Notes under the pieces: model-generated
The model's input: the letters and a program-made list of their open reading frames with translations, nothing else
What the model was told of the DNA's origin: nothing
Database searches by the model: none
Shown here: positions 46,519 through 57,626 of the stretch, one piece after another
Numbering within the stretch: position 1 is the stretch's first letter
Layout: each line of letters begins with the position of its first letter
Made by a program: the position numbers and the translations under genes
Source: Thermothielavioides terrestris NRRL 8126
Lineage: Eukaryota; Ascomycota; Sordariomycetes; Sordariales; Chaetomiaceae
Length of the DNA: 64,000 nt
Reading direction: 5' to 3'
Assembly: GCF_000226115.1 (NCBI RefSeq)
Contig: NC_016457.1
Location: 372,001 to 436,000, forward strand

Positions 46519-47259
46519 ATGCGCCTGCCCTACGTGCCGGACCCGCCGCCGACGAGCACGCCGGAGGAGGCGGCGATCGTGGAGCGCATCCGGGCGCGGC
46601 GGGCGCCGCGGCCGCTGCAGCCGCTGGACCTGGCGCTGCTGCACGCGCCGGCGGTGGCGGACGGGTGGAACGCGTTCCTGGGCGCGGTGCGCACGCGCAC
46701 GTCGCTGGCCGACGACGTGCGCGAGATCGTCATCGCCCGCGTCGCCGTCGCCAACCAGGCCTGGTACGAGTGGATGCACCACGCGCCGCTGGCCGAGCGC
46801 GGCGGCGTCAGCCGCAAGGGCATGGACGAGGTCGTCCGCCGCGAGGGGGAGCTGCGCCTGTTCGAGGAGGATGGGACGCTGAAGCCGGCGCCGGAGGGCC
46901 TGACGGAGAAGCAGTGGGTGGTGGTCTGCTATGCGGACGAGATGACGAGGAACGTGCAGGTGCGGGAGGAGACGTTCGCGCGGTTGAGGGAGCTGTTTGA
47001 CGAGAAGGAGGTGGTGGAGATCACGGCGACGGTAGGGTTTCTCTTCTTTTTCTTCCTCTCTCCTTTTCGGTCTCTGGGGGAGGAGCGAGTGCTGACTGAT
47101 CATGATTGCCAGGTTGCTTGCTACAACTGCGTCAGCCGCTTCTTGGTGGCCCTGGATGGTGAGTGTTCGGTATCTCTCTGGCTACAAGTAGCATGTAGCG
47201 GGCTGACAGTCACGGCAGTGGGCGAGAAGAACGGACTGGGGCCGGATGCGGTGCATTAA
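46519..47259 (+). CDS. Carboxymuconolactone decarboxylase / AhpD-like protein
   Basis: Three exons, 46519-47031, 47113-47158 and 47219-47259, give 199 residues. Intron 1 (81 bp) ends GATTGCCAG. Intron 2 (60 bp) has branch GGCTGAC and ends GGCAG. The spliced C-terminus reads ATVACYNCVSRFLVALDVGE, as in the family. The core segment DDVREIVIARVAVANQAWYE, followed by WMHHAPLA, is the typical fungal CMD helix pair. The Cys pair of true AhpD peroxidase partners is absent from this helix, so a redox role is unlikely. It could be a lactone decarboxylase-like enzyme or a non-catalytic relative. The exact substrate cannot be read from sequence. Third codon positions are extremely GC-rich. Confidence 0.88.
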   Translation: MRLPYVPDPPPTSTPEEAAIVERIRARRAPRPLQPLDLALLHAPAVADGWNAFLGAVRTRTSLADDVREIVIARVAVANQAWYEWMHHAPLAERGGVSRKGMDEVVRREGELRLFEEDGTLKPAPEGLTEKQWVVVCYADEMTRNVQVREETFARLRELFDEKEVVEITATVGFLFFFFLSPFRSLGEERVLTDHDCQVACYNCVSRFLVALDGECSVSLWLQVACSGLTVTAVGEKNGLGPDAVH

Positions 47260-47765
47260 GCTATCATTACGGTTTCTCGTAGATCCTCTCTGAAGGCTGG
47301 AGATCCAATACATGTGGCCGCCCCGGCCGGTTCCAAGGAAGCGCCAAAATGCCGGGTGTCCGAACCACTGAATCGACGAGTATGAAGGAGGTAGCGTGGG
47401 AAATGAAATGCGAGAAAATCAATTAGACAGCAACAACTAAGAGAAATACAAGGAATATGGCAGGCGAGACAGGGCTGGTTGTATGTGAAGTGAATATGTA
47501 ACTGCTTGGAATCGTAAAAGGGGTATCTCGTGATGTGACAAAACGCCGTACGTAACTCGTCCCAACCAACAACCAGCTCGACTTCCTCCTGTGCGCCAAC
47601 CGCCATGCCGTGATCATGCATTCGTTCATACATTCATAAGGGACGTGAGTTCGTCGCATCGTCAAGGGTCATATCTCGTGAGGAATGTTTGTCGTGGACA
47701 GACGACAGGTATCGGCCGACCAGTGCATTGACACCCCGAAGGCAGGCAAGGATGTTGGGCCGCTC
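47260..47765. other. Convergent 3' region between two genes
   Basis: 506 bp between the ends of a + and a - gene. It should hold both 3' UTRs. No further gene seen. Confidence 0.5.
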
Positions 47766-48491
47766 TCACGGTGTTCGCGACATGGCCAGCTCGATGCTCG
47801 CGTGTCTCTCTCGTAACAGGGGGCTCCTCTGCAGCTCCTGCACCACGCCGACCCAGCCCTTGCGGTGGTTTCCCTCGACATTCTCTTGGTGGCCAATCGC
47901 TTGCACTGTCAATCGTCGCAGCGGAGGCTTCGCCTTGATGCTGTCGGCCAGAGCAGCCGGCAAGCCACCAGGGCGCGGGGTAAGGGGAGCGTCCTCCGTC
48001 TTCTCCGGGTCGCGCGGGCCAAGATCCTTCTTAGCCGCCGTCTGCTGGGCCGCCACGCCGGCAATGATGCTCATGTGGACGACGAGAAAGCGCATCCTCA
48101 GAAGGTCGAGGCGCCGCACCTTTTCCTCCAGCCGGAGCCGGTGGCTTGCCCAGCATAGGCGTGCACCAACGCGCAGCCGCGGGTCGTCGTCCCCAAGCAA
48201 GAGGGCGTTCAGCTCCTCACGCAAGTCATCGCCTCCGCGCTGGATCTCGCGCAGCAGCCGGCCGAGCCGGAGCTTGTCCTCCAGGCGCTGGACCTTTCCG
48301 ATGTCGCGGTCATAGGACTCGTTCTCGGCGATCGAGCTGTCGACGGCATCGAGGAAGGCAGACACCTCGCTGGGGGCATCCAGGTAGGCCAGGGCGTAGC
48401 GGCTGACGATCTGGGCGAGCACGGCGAGCGAGAGCAGAAGGGCGGTGAGCGACAGCACCAGGATCCACTGCCCGGACGACGAGTCGGTCAT
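47766..48491 (-). CDS. Single-pass membrane coiled-coil protein, function unknown
   Basis: Single exon, 241 residues, ATG at 48491. Residues about 9-31 form one hydrophobic segment (ILVLSLTALLLSLAVLAQIV), probably a membrane anchor. Residues about 45-125 are charged with heptad-like Leu (VQRLEDKLRLGRLLREI; LRLEEKVRRLDLLRMRFLVV), suggesting a coiled coil. A Pro-rich stretch near 155-175 follows, then a basic helix ending in RERHASIELAMSRTP. I recognise no family. A conserved fungal membrane protein of unknown role is the most I can say. Confidence 0.72.
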   Translation of the reverse strand: MTDSSSGQWILVLSLTALLLSLAVLAQIVSRYALAYLDAPSEVSAFLDAVDSSIAENESYDRDIGKVQRLEDKLRLGRLLREIQRGGDDLREELNALLLGDDDPRLRVGARLCWASHRLRLEEKVRRLDLLRMRFLVVHMSIIAGVAAQQTAAKKDLGPRDPEKTEDAPLTPRPGGLPAALADSIKAKPPLRRLTVQAIGHQENVEGNHRKGWVGVVQELQRSPLLRERHASIELAMSRTP

Positions 48492-49492
48492 GGTAGAAGA
48501 CGCCGCCCGAGCGGCTTCGAGGCATCACTAGCAGCCCGGGACAAGAGGGCGGCGCTGGTGCTGATTAATGACGCCGGATCGCACATCTGGGCGGGTTTTT
48601 TTTGTGGCCAGAAGCGGGATTCCGCCGTTGTGGGCTGTCATGGGAAGGTGATGACGAGCCACCCCCCCGGAACCGGGCCTGCTTGCGCCCCCTCCCCCGC
48701 CATCCAACAACCCACTACAAGCGTGGCTTGAGTGCTGTGATTTCCCGGTCACCGCCCTGGGCTAAGAAGCGCCGAACAGGGGTCGCAGCCACTATCGCAT
48801 TATGCCGGCCAAACATGGAGCCAACAACGCTTCCCTGGTCCGGTGAATGTTAGCGTCTTGGAAACTTTGATGGGCAATCAGACCATGCGGCCCAGCCCTT
48901 TGATGGAAGAGCCGAGTCATATTAGGGATGCGAAAGGCGGTAGAGTTCCGCTGCCACGAGTTGTATCCGATGCGGGCTGGAGAGCGTCATTCAGAAAGTT
49001 AGGTAGGTAACTGCCCGCCCTGCAGCGCTATCAGCAGAGGGACACGCTGAGGCAGTGATCCTGAGGTAGGTGCTGTGGTCCACGAGAAGCTCAAGACCCG
49101 GGCACCATGAGAGAAGACGGACAGGAATTTATGAGCGTAGAAGAATGAGAGTTTGGGCCGCAAGGCTTTCAACAACACTTCCATTGGCATTTTCCCTTGA
49201 GCCGCATTATGCGCTGCGGCCCGCTCAGGTCCGCGCTTGGATACTTCATACACAGCGTTTGTTGGACGCTCAGTGGATGCCCCTCCTGCCTTGCACCACT
49301 TCTGCATCCCAGTTTATGCGGGACCCGCCTGCTGTCCTACCATAACAGGCGCAAGCCACTTCGGCGCCAGCGGGGTCCGTTGCACCGACATCAACCTCGA
49401 GAGACTGAGAGAACAGCACAGTTTTATTTACGAGCGGCATTGGCTACACCCACTCGATTTCCCCGTCCCTTCGCTCGAATCCAGCGCACACG
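48492..49492. other. Divergent promoter region
   Basis: 1 kb between the coiled-coil gene (-) and BUD32 (+). Small frames only. A T-tract follows GGGCGGG near 48590-48604. Confidence 0.45.
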
Positions 49493-50332
49493 ATGGCCGC
49501 CCCCGCCGCCGCCCCCGCCGACGCGCAGTCGCAGTTCCCCCCACCAAAAGTCCTGACCTACCCCGCGGCAGCCCCGCCATCGCTGATCACGCAGGGCGCC
49601 GAAGGCCGCCTCTACAAGACGACGCACCTGCTGCCCGACCGGCCGTGCGCGCTCAAATACCGCCCGCCCAAGCCCTACCGGCACCCGATCCTGGACGCGC
49701 GGCTGACCAAGGCGCGCCTCTCGGCCGAGGCCAAGGTGCTCGACCGCTGCCGCCGCGAGGGCGTGCCCGTGCCGGCCGTCTACGCCATGGACCCGGCCGC
49801 CGGCTGGATGATGATGGAGTGGATCGAGGGCATCCCCGTGCGCGCCGCCATCAACGAGTGGCTTGGCGCGAGGAGGCCGCCCGAGGAGGGCGCCGAGCCG
49901 TCCGCCGAGGCGGCCGACGACGGGGCTCCGCTTGCCGACCTGATGAGGCGGATTGGGATTGCTATGGGCGCGCTGCACCGGACGGGGGTTGTGCACGGGG
50001 ACCTGACGACGAGCAACATGATGCTGCGACCGAGGGGAGAGGGGCAGGCAGTTAATGGGTGTGTCGGGGGCGGCGACGACAAAGCGAAAGTGCTAGAGGG
50101 GGAGGTGGTCTTGATCGACTTTGGGCTTGCGACGCAGAGCATGTCGGACGAGGACCGGGCTGTGGACCTCTACGTCCTCGAGAGGGCTTTTGCGAGCACC
50201 CATCCGAGAGCCGAGCGGTTGTTCGCAACCGTGCTGGAATCGTACAAGGATACGTTCAAAAAGGCGCCGTCGGTGTTGGTCAAGCTGGAGGATGTAAGGA
50301 TGCGCGGGCGAAAGAGGAGCATGCTTGGATGA
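49493..50332 (+). CDS. BUD32: BUD32 kinase of the EKC/KEOPS complex
   Basis: Bud32 (PRPK/TP53RK family) is the small atypical kinase/ATPase of KEOPS, needed for the N6-threonylcarbamoyl modification of A37 in ANN-decoding tRNAs. Single exon, 279 residues, close to the family length plus insertions. Motifs: QGAEGRLYK (shortened glycine loop), catalytic Lys55 in CALKYRPPK, MEWIEG hinge, catalytic loop HGDLTTSNM with Asp170, IDFGLA at about 208-213, and the typical end RGRKRSMLG. Two low-complexity insertions (about 125-148 and 180-202) lie at places where the family is short. A poly(A)-like AATAAA follows at 50355-50360. It converges with the next gene, 228 bp apart. Confidence 0.95.
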   Translation: MAAPAAAPADAQSQFPPPKVLTYPAAAPPSLITQGAEGRLYKTTHLLPDRPCALKYRPPKPYRHPILDARLTKARLSAEAKVLDRCRREGVPVPAVYAMDPAAGWMMMEWIEGIPVRAAINEWLGARRPPEEGAEPSAEAADDGAPLADLMRRIGIAMGALHRTGVVHGDLTTSNMMLRPRGEGQAVNGCVGGGDDKAKVLEGEVVLIDFGLATQSMSDEDRAVDLYVLERAFASTHPRAERLFATVLESYKDTFKKAPSVLVKLEDVRMRGRKRSMLG

Positions 50333-50354
50333 GTCGATACCCCATACCATACAG

Positions 50355-50360
50355 AAATAA
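50355..50360 (+). terminator. Poly(A)-signal-like AATAAA downstream of BUD32
   Basis: AATAAA 22 bp after the BUD32 stop codon, in the 228-bp gap to the converging gene. Fungal poly(A) signals are degenerate, so this is only suggestive. Confidence 0.4.
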
Positions 50361-50560
50361 AGATGAATGAAGCAGGCAGGAAGTGCGCTTCGCTCGATTA
50401 TTCGTTCGCCGTGCAGTGTAACACTATCGCTTCTGGGAGATACAAAATGCAAGAAATGCCCCCGTACTCCGATCCCAAAAAACCAGCAGTGTCAGACGGC
50501 CTGCGCTTCCCACAACTCCTTGAACAGTGTGTGCCTCCCAAGTCGTGGCGGACCCAAAAC

Positions 50561-51617
50561 CTATTTGGTGTCCGTCAGCTCCGCACCCGCGAAATATCCC
50601 TTGTTCTCGATGACGCCCCGGTCGCGCACCACGACCGTGTACTTCACGACCCACAGCGGCGTGAGATCGCCCTGCAGCCCGCCGGCGCCCGTTTCCGGAT
50701 CGGCCAGTATGCCGGCCCCGCCGAGCCCCTGGCCGAGGAGTTCCCTCAATGTGCCCTTGGGGAGAATGTCTGTGCAGTCGCTGTGGACGAGCAGGTCGAT
50801 GCCCTGCTCCTTGGCCAACTGGGCGAGCGGCGGCGGGACGTTGCAGCAGTTCTTGAGGTTGATCTGGTTCACGACGGGCCGGACCCGTGCTCTGGCGAGG
50901 AAGCGAGCAAGCTTCTCGCTCCCGAACTCCGCGAGGCCGAGCCTCTTCGCGAAACCCTGGCGGTGCAGCTCCTCTATGGCGGGCCACGTCGCCAGCTCCT
51001 CCTCGCTGTTGCCCTGCGCGGCGTTCTTCCTGTCTGCCTCCCACTCGCAGTCTCCTTCGAACGACATGCCCGGGAAGGACACGATCAGCAGGTCGACCTC
51101 CGGAACGCGCAGCTCCCTCCGGACGTGATCTAGCGCCTCCCTCGCATATTGCCTCCTCTCCGACACGGGCGCGTCCGGTAGGAAGAAGAGTTTGGCGGTG
51201 ATGTCATACTGTGCTCGCTCCTCCTGTAGCCCGTGATGATGGTGCCAGTCGATGCGCGGCACATATAGGGCGCCGGTCTCGTCGCGGCCCGTCCAGAGCG
51301 CCGCCGGTGCGCGTCCTCTGATCCCGGAGTCTAAGTCGCCCGCGCCGTTAGCGCTCCCGTTGCCGTTCGCGACGCCGTCCACATGCGACTCGGCCGCGCA
51401 GTCTTCTTGCGCAGCGAGGAAGTTGCTTCGCAGGGAATTTGTGAGCTCGAGATTGGATCGGAACGCGCCGGGCTTGCGGATGATGGAGGGCCCGCCCGCG
51501 ACGATATTCCTGCATTGCGCAATACCTGATCAGCACCGGGACATTCCAATTTCAAGCATCCCGGGGAAGCCGGGAAGACGGGTTCGGTTACCCAGTAGAG
51601 AGTATTAACTTGGTCAT
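50561..51617 (-). CDS. Glutamate-cysteine ligase regulatory (modifier) subunit, GCLM-like
   Basis: The modifier subunit has an aldo/keto-reductase fold without enzyme activity and raises the efficiency of glutamate-cysteine ligase, the first step of glutathione synthesis. Two exons: 51617-51592 (26 nt, MTKLILSTG) and 51509-50561, joined across an 82-bp intron, give 324 residues. The spliced start MTKLILSTGNIVAGGPSIIR is characteristic. The long exon alone would begin only at GTG. Motifs seen: DITAKLFFL, EVDLLIVSFPG, WPAIEELHRQGFAKRLGLAE, PVVNQINLKNCCNVPPPLAQ and LAKEQGIDLLVHSD. A Gly/Asn/Ala-rich linker lies near residues 55-75. It is divergent from the AP-1 sigma gene, with 1.1 kb between starts. 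Confidence 0.92.
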
Positions 51618-52704
51618 GGCCGATACGAGGAAGAAATAATCTCGAAGATACGCCGTACGTAAACTCCAAGATATCTCGAGTAACAACAGGGCAGACAGGA
51701 AAAAAAAGTTCCACTGGCAAAGCAAATGCGGCGGACGACAACGGAAGTTTCTAAATGACTTCAGTGGGGTTTTCAACGGCCCGGGGCCTCTTTTCCAGCA
51801 ATTATTAATGCTCGATTCATGAGAACCCCGCATATCACAGCATACACCTTACACTGGCCGCCGCGAGAGAGGACGACAGAGCGGCCGGGGTCGGAGGAAC
51901 GTGCATTGCGGGAGTTTCGGGCTGATTTTGGAATCTTCCCGGGGCAAGTCAAGGAAGCAAAAGCACAGTTCGTAGCGAATGAATGGCGCTCGTGGCGCTC
52001 CCCGCATGTGCCCTGAGCAGGCACCTACAGTATTCAAGACATGAGCCGCGGGATGATAAACGAGATAGATCAATGCCAGGTCAGCCTGCCCTGTCGCAGA
52101 GAGCGTGGGGAAGCAATCTTAGTGGCGGGAGGGCGATCTGACAGAGACTTCAAATCCGGTTCCCGAGTGATGGCTGGCGCATGTGCTGCGTGTTGCAAAG
52201 GCTTTGAGAAGGTCAAGGCTATTCCAAGGAGGAGTTGTGGGCAGAGAGCAGGCCATTCACTTTCTGGCCGAGACTGTATGCTGTGCTCGTGTCTGTCTTT
52301 TCTTCCGCCTTGGGCCAGGTAGTCTGGTAGGACACGATCCGAGTTAACGTTTCCATCTGGGGACAATTGCCTGGCACCGACGGAATGCACTGAAGTGTAG
52401 GAGTGTAACCTGAGCAGAATGGAACGGAGTACCTACCCCGCGGAAATCGCCAACCCCACCAGCACAGGATGAATGTCCCGCCGACCTGCCCCTCCAACGC
52501 TGTAACTCAGGCAGTGGAAATGTACTGCGGTCCGTGCACCCGGGCCGAGCAGAGGTTGGCTCCTCATGGAGGCCTTTGCAGCCAGTCGTGGCCAACCATG
52601 CAACTGCGAAGCCAGATTGTCGACTGCAGTCATTGAACCAGCCCACTCCGCTCGCATCCACCGATTTTCTGCTGCCCGTGAAGCACAGCGCAGGTCGCTT
52701 CACC
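51618..52704. other. Divergent promoter region of the GCLM-like and AP-1 sigma genes
   Basis: 1.1 kb without a supported gene. Frames here (51819-52016 +; 52344-52850 -) lack start context and domains. Confidence 0.45.
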
Positions 52705-53673
52705 ATGGCAATCAAGTAAGTTGCATCCTTCCGTTTCGTGTGTTTTCCAGTGCTCAAGCTAATTGTAATGTCGGCAGTTATCTTATTCTGCTCTCTCGGC
52801 AGGGCAAAGTGGTTGGTTTTTCCTCCACTTGCTGCTCCGTCGACGAGCAAGCTAACTCAGTGTCCGCTTGGTGTAGCGCCTGGCCAAATGGTTCACCACC
52901 TTGTCCCCGAAGGACAAGGCGAAGATAGTCAAAGACGTCTCGCAGCTCGTCCTTGCCAGACGGACCCGCATGTGCAACTTTCTCGAATACAAGGGTGAGT
53001 TCTCCGCCTCCCTCCAGGTCCAGCATGCTTTTTCTTTTTTGGCTTTGCTGACTCCTTCGCCAGACACAAAGATCGTCTACCGTAGATATGCCTCGCTCTT
53101 TTTCATTGCCGGTTGCTCCTCCGATGACAACGAGTTGATTACGCTTGAAATCATCCACCGATACGTCGAGCAGATGGACAAGTACTACGGCAACGTCTGC
53201 GAGCTCGATATCATCTTCTCTTTCACCAAGGCCTACTATATTCTGGATGAGCTGTTGCTGGCAGGGGAGCTGCAGGAGAGCAGCAAAAAGAACGTTCTGC
53301 GCTGCATATCGCAGCAGGACGCTCTCGAAGACATGGAGGTTGGTGCTTTTCCCCTCTCCGCCGGCTGACTCGAGCATCGTAGAGAGATGGCTCTTTTTTT
53401 TTGGTCTGTCGACGTCTGTGGCACCACCATCTCATTCTTTACTGACGTGCCGTCTCTTTTCTTCCTCAGGTTGAGGACGAAGTCACGAAGATCATGTAGA
53501 GGAGCAGCTCGCTGCATCCCTATTGATTCTCTTCTCCTCTTACGGCGACGAATTGTCGGGCACTGCGGCAGGACGGTGACTTATCGCTGGTGCAATGACT
53601 AATTCGTTTTACACGCACGACACAGGAGATGGAAAAGATCGAAAAAGTACTCAAGGAAGTTGGCTTCATGTGA
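52705..53673 (+). CDS. APS1: AP-1 clathrin adaptor sigma subunit, two possible last exons
   Basis: Small subunit of AP-1, which sorts cargo between the trans-Golgi and endosomes. Common exons: 52705-52715, 52778-52811, 52877-52994 and 53064-53338 (146 codons). They encode [60 protein letters not shown] and [20 protein letters not shown], all near-invariant in sigma-1. After DALEDME the gene can splice in phase 0 either to 53470-53499 (VEDEVTKIM, stop; 155 residues) or to 53626-53673 ([15 protein letters not shown], stop; 161 residues). The longer end resembles the hydrophobic tail known in animal sigma-1 and I take it as canonical. Two introns use the unusual donor GTTGGT. Confidence 0.93.
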
Positions 53674-54956
53674 GCGAGCTGGCGGCGCTTGCGTGATACC
53701 CTACCCTTTTAGGACGACGACAAATCCGAACGAACGATTGAGGCGGCGGGCGCGCCGTGTCGTGGATACAAGACGTTCGGGGCAGGACGGGACGGGACTC
53801 CCGACTGACATGGGAAAAGCGGCGCTGTCGAGCGCAGCTGACGGCGGGGCGTTGGGCTACATTTACCCATTAGGAGGGAGCAAACTCCTTCCGCAGAATT
53901 CGCACGATGCGCAGAATCTAGATATGGGCATTGTAGATAACAGCCGGCCGGCTAGGACTCGGTTAGCGAGACCGGATGCTCCTCCGCGTTGTTGTTCTCC
54001 ACGGAGTCGTGCAAGACACAACGATGGGCGGCTCTGCCAGTTCGCCCCATTTCCAGTCGAGGACCGCACCCATACACGCGTTCCCCACGCCCACTTATCG
54101 TCGAAGACGCGACCATGTGGCTGAACAGGAGTCGCGGGACAGAGCTGGGAAGAACTAAGCCTCATCAACGGCTTTCTCGTGACGGGCAGTCGCACAGCTA
54201 ACCCTCGTGGGCTTTTGACGCCATCTCATTCGTTTATCACCACGGGACCACGGGGAAATGGCTGGCATCAGTGCGACGAGTTGCGCATGGAGGTTGCCGG
54301 AAAGAGAGGGGTGCCGATCGTTCCACATCCGACGTCGCCCGAAACCGGGATCTATGATGTTATGTTACCGGCCTGGGCCCTGGCCAACAAGCTACACTGC
54401 ATACCGCAGTACTGTTGTGGAGCTGGCTGGCTGGCTGGCAATGCGCAGAAAGGACGGGACCTGACGATTAACACCAGCAGTCAGCAGCTAATCCGCCCTC
54501 AATCAGCTTCTTTATTCGGTCGCGCTCGTCACTCTTGCATCCTTCCCTGGACCTGTCCCGCGCAACAAGGGGGCGGGCTTGCCAAGCCACTCAAGCACGG
54601 CTCCAGCTCGCGCTCAAGCACCCCGCGTCCTCGCTCAACCTTTGTTCACCTCCATTGGGGATCGAGTGCTTCGTACTACCGCCAACCCGCTCTTCTCCGC
54701 TGTTCCCCGTTTCCGTCGCAGAGCTTCTCCCCCTCCTCCACTCCTCCTACAATTTGCGACCATCAACCTCACGGGCAATTCAACGTCGCGAAACCCGAGT
54801 CGGCATTTCCCCAAGGCCTGACAACGACCACTTACTCTCGGCTTTCGCTTTGCCGGCATCTGAACCCCCCCGACGTCGCCGCCGCGCCGTCTTCGGACGA
54901 CAACTTGTGCGACCACGCGACGACCGGCCAACCCACCCAACCGAATTGGCGGCAAG
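53674..54956. other. Intergenic, promoter and 5' UTR of MAF1
   Basis: 1.3 kb. A 278-residue + frame (54179-55015) runs over the MAF1 start and intron in another frame and shows no domain, so I treat it as chance. No RNA gene seen. Confidence 0.45.
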
Positions 54957-55807
54957 ATGAAGGTATGCTTGGGCCTTTCACAGCAGATTTGCTATATATG
55001 AATCAGCTGGCTTAATCAACCGATCTCCTAGTACCTATCGCTTCCGGCGTTCGACGTCGTGACGAGCGCGCTCAATTTCGACACGCCGGATTGCCACGTA
55101 ACGGGCAGTTGTGACCTCTATACAACCAAGGCTGCGGGCTCCGACAAGAAGCTGTACAAGAATATCCAACAGTCGCTCGAGTCGCAACATGCCGCGCTGC
55201 TCAAACTCGGCGCATCTCTCTCGCCGCCGCAGCGCGACTCCATGGCGGCCAGCCTCAACCTGAGCCGCTCGTCGCCGTTCGGCTCGCTGGAAGAGGTCTC
55301 CAACCGGCGCACCTTCGCCTACCTGATCGCGACGCTCAACGCGTCGCACCCGGACTACGACTTCTCGCACGTCCTGCGGCCGGCCGACTTCAAGCGCGAG
55401 CGCGTGCTGCGCCGCGTCATGACGCAGATCGACAGCACGCTCAGCAGTGTGCGCCCCAGCTCGACCCTGCTCGACGCCGCCGTGCCGCGCAGCTCGCCCG
55501 CCAAAGCCAGCGAGTTCAGCACCGGCGTGTCGACTGCCCCCGCCTGGGGGCCGCAGATGTGGGCCATGATCGACAAGGAGATGATGCTCAAGGACTGCAC
55601 CGTCTTCTCCTACCAGCCGGCCGACGACCCCTTCGACGAGGAGGAGGGCGCCATCTGGGCGCTGCACTACTTCTTCTTCAACAAGGCCCTCAAGCGCGTC
55701 TGCTACCTCTACGTGCGCGGCGTGCCCGTCATGAGCCACAGCCCGCGCTTGCTGCCCCACGCCGCCCTGTCGCGCCGCGCCCGCGCCGCCGGCCTGCCGG
55801 GCATCTC

Positions 55808-55839
<32 letters not shown>

Positions 55840-56171
55840 ACTACCTGGGCGCCGGCAAGCGCGCGCGCTACTGGCTGGGCGACAGGTTTGCCGACCGCGT
55901 CACCGCCAGCGACGACGACGACATGGACGACGGGCTAATATGGAACCGCGACGCCGACGGCGACGTGAACTGCCAGTATGGCGACTATGACGATGACGAT
56001 TTGGAGGCTGAGGAGATGACGGATGCGGACGAGGAAGAAGGGGAGGAGGAGGAGGAGGAAGAAGAGGAAGAGCAAGGGCCCAGGCCGGACGGCAAGCACT
56101 GCCGGAGGAGCTCCAGCCCTGTCCGGGGCGTCAGCGAGGATATTGCCTCCAGGATGGAGATTGACGTCTGA
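54957..56171 (+). CDS. MAF1: MAF1, repressor of RNA polymerase III
   Basis: Maf1 binds Pol III and shuts off tRNA and 5S synthesis under stress; its activity is controlled by phosphorylation. Two exons, 54957-54962 (ATG AAG only) and 55032-56171, give 381 residues. The 69-bp intron (GTATGC...CTCCTAG) restores the signature start MKYLSLPAFDVVTSALNFDT. The family core follows: SCDLYTTKAAGSDKKLYKNI, then RRTFAYLIATLNASHPDYDF, and further on WAMIDKEMMLKDCTVFSYQP, then EEEGAIWALHYFFFNKALKR and V-C-Y-L-Y-V-R-G-V. A Ser-rich mobile region (about 150-180) sits between the two halves, where regulatory phosphorylation occurs in yeast. The C-terminus is a long acidic D/E tail. The two-codon first exon is easily missed by gene finders. 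Confidence 0.95.
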
Positions 56172-57626
56172 TATCCCCCTGGTCCTCGCGCTGGACGCCC
56201 CATGTTCCCGCCCCTCTTGATTTACCTCCCGGTTTTCTCTTTTTTGCTTATTGAGCGGGGAGCGGCTTCAGGAAGGCCAAACAGCCCGCTTTGTTTTCAC
56301 GCGCATGATGTCACACCAAACTGCCGTTGCGTTTCTGTTTTCTCTCTTTTCTTGTGTTTCTTTTTCTTGTTTCCACTTGGTTTCTTGCAAGCTTGTTGAT
56401 ATCTGTGATGGGGATCTTATGGACGGCTGAGGTCATGTGTTCTGTGTATCTGTGTCGCATCGGATGATGGACGGATATGGGTTGGCGGGCGGTTGCAACA
56501 GGACGTCTTTTCGAGACAACGGGAACGAGGAGCATCGGGGGGGCAGGTCTCCTTGGCCAGGTTCATCACCACCAGGGCCTCGTCGCGGACTACATGGGCG
56601 GCATTGGTGTGATTCTTTTGCTTGGTTCGGTTAGCTGGTTTTTCTCTGGATCCAAGGGCTTAATGGTTCCAGGTCGGTGAGAGGGACACTGCGAATCGGA
56701 GTTCTTGGGAAGGTCCAGCATTGTACGGCGTGTTTGTTGGCATGTTTTGGTCTGGCTATGTCCTGAATGGGAGGCGGGAGGATCTCGGGATAAGTGATGC
56801 AGCAATGGATGTATTTGCTTTCAGGTATTGCTTGGTCACATGAAACACGAACCTTGCTCCCTTGAGTGGTTAGCCCACTTGATCCATCTTGTGTATGGTG
56901 ACTACTTGGTTGGACAGGAAGCAGTCTCGGACAAGGCGATAGCAGATGCGCCGCCGCTCGAGGACGGCAAGTCGGCCGAGGGGTACCGGGAAGTGGGTTG
57001 CTCATCAGAGGTGGTCTACTGTCAGATCCCCTGCTCGCCCTCAGGCTGCAGGTCTTTGATGGTTGAGCTGAGGTAGAACGGATTTCCTAGGGCTGACGGG
57101 ACGAGCAGGCCAATGTCGTCCCTTATTTGGGGGTAAGTATCATCACATCACAGGCGGCGAGGGGCAGAAGAACTCAGGATAGCTGGGGAAATAAAAAAAC
57201 AAGTAAACACGGCAACGTTGACGGAAAAAAAAGGAATCGACCAAACACGAAGCATGCCAGGACAGGATGGCAACATAGTCCATAATCCCGTCCCTTCCTC
57301 CCACCCCGCAAAAAAAGCGCGTCCACCCAAGACCGACGTCCCGATCCCTCGCCCCCGCTGTTCGCCATATCCCCTTGCCTCCGGGCTCTATGAGCGCGGC
57401 CTGACTGCATCCACCCCAAACCAAACCAGTTAGTTGACCGTCATTGAACCATGAGACATGAGCGAGGCTGGTGATGTTTCGGTATGGAGGGTCGTGCGGC
57501 ATGGTATCGTGTGATCATGTGCTCGTTCCATGAAATGACCTGGTTCAGAAGAAGAAGCGGATCTCATATCTCGGGTGGCGGTTCATTCCCGCGTCCCTGA
57601 TCCCGCTGGTCCGTTTCCGTCATGCA
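56172..57626. other. Convergent region, no gene seen
   Basis: 1.45 kb between the ends of MAF1 (+) and the phosphatase gene (-). Minus frames at 56631-57005 and 57143-57502 have no recognisable content. T- and A-rich runs near 56330-56400 and 57180-57235 fit 3' UTR or terminator sequence. Confidence 0.45.

Noticed and set aside
54179..55015. 278-residue + frame upstream of MAF1
   Set aside because: It overlaps the MAF1 start and intron in another frame, is low in complexity (Ser/Pro/Arg) and shows no domain.
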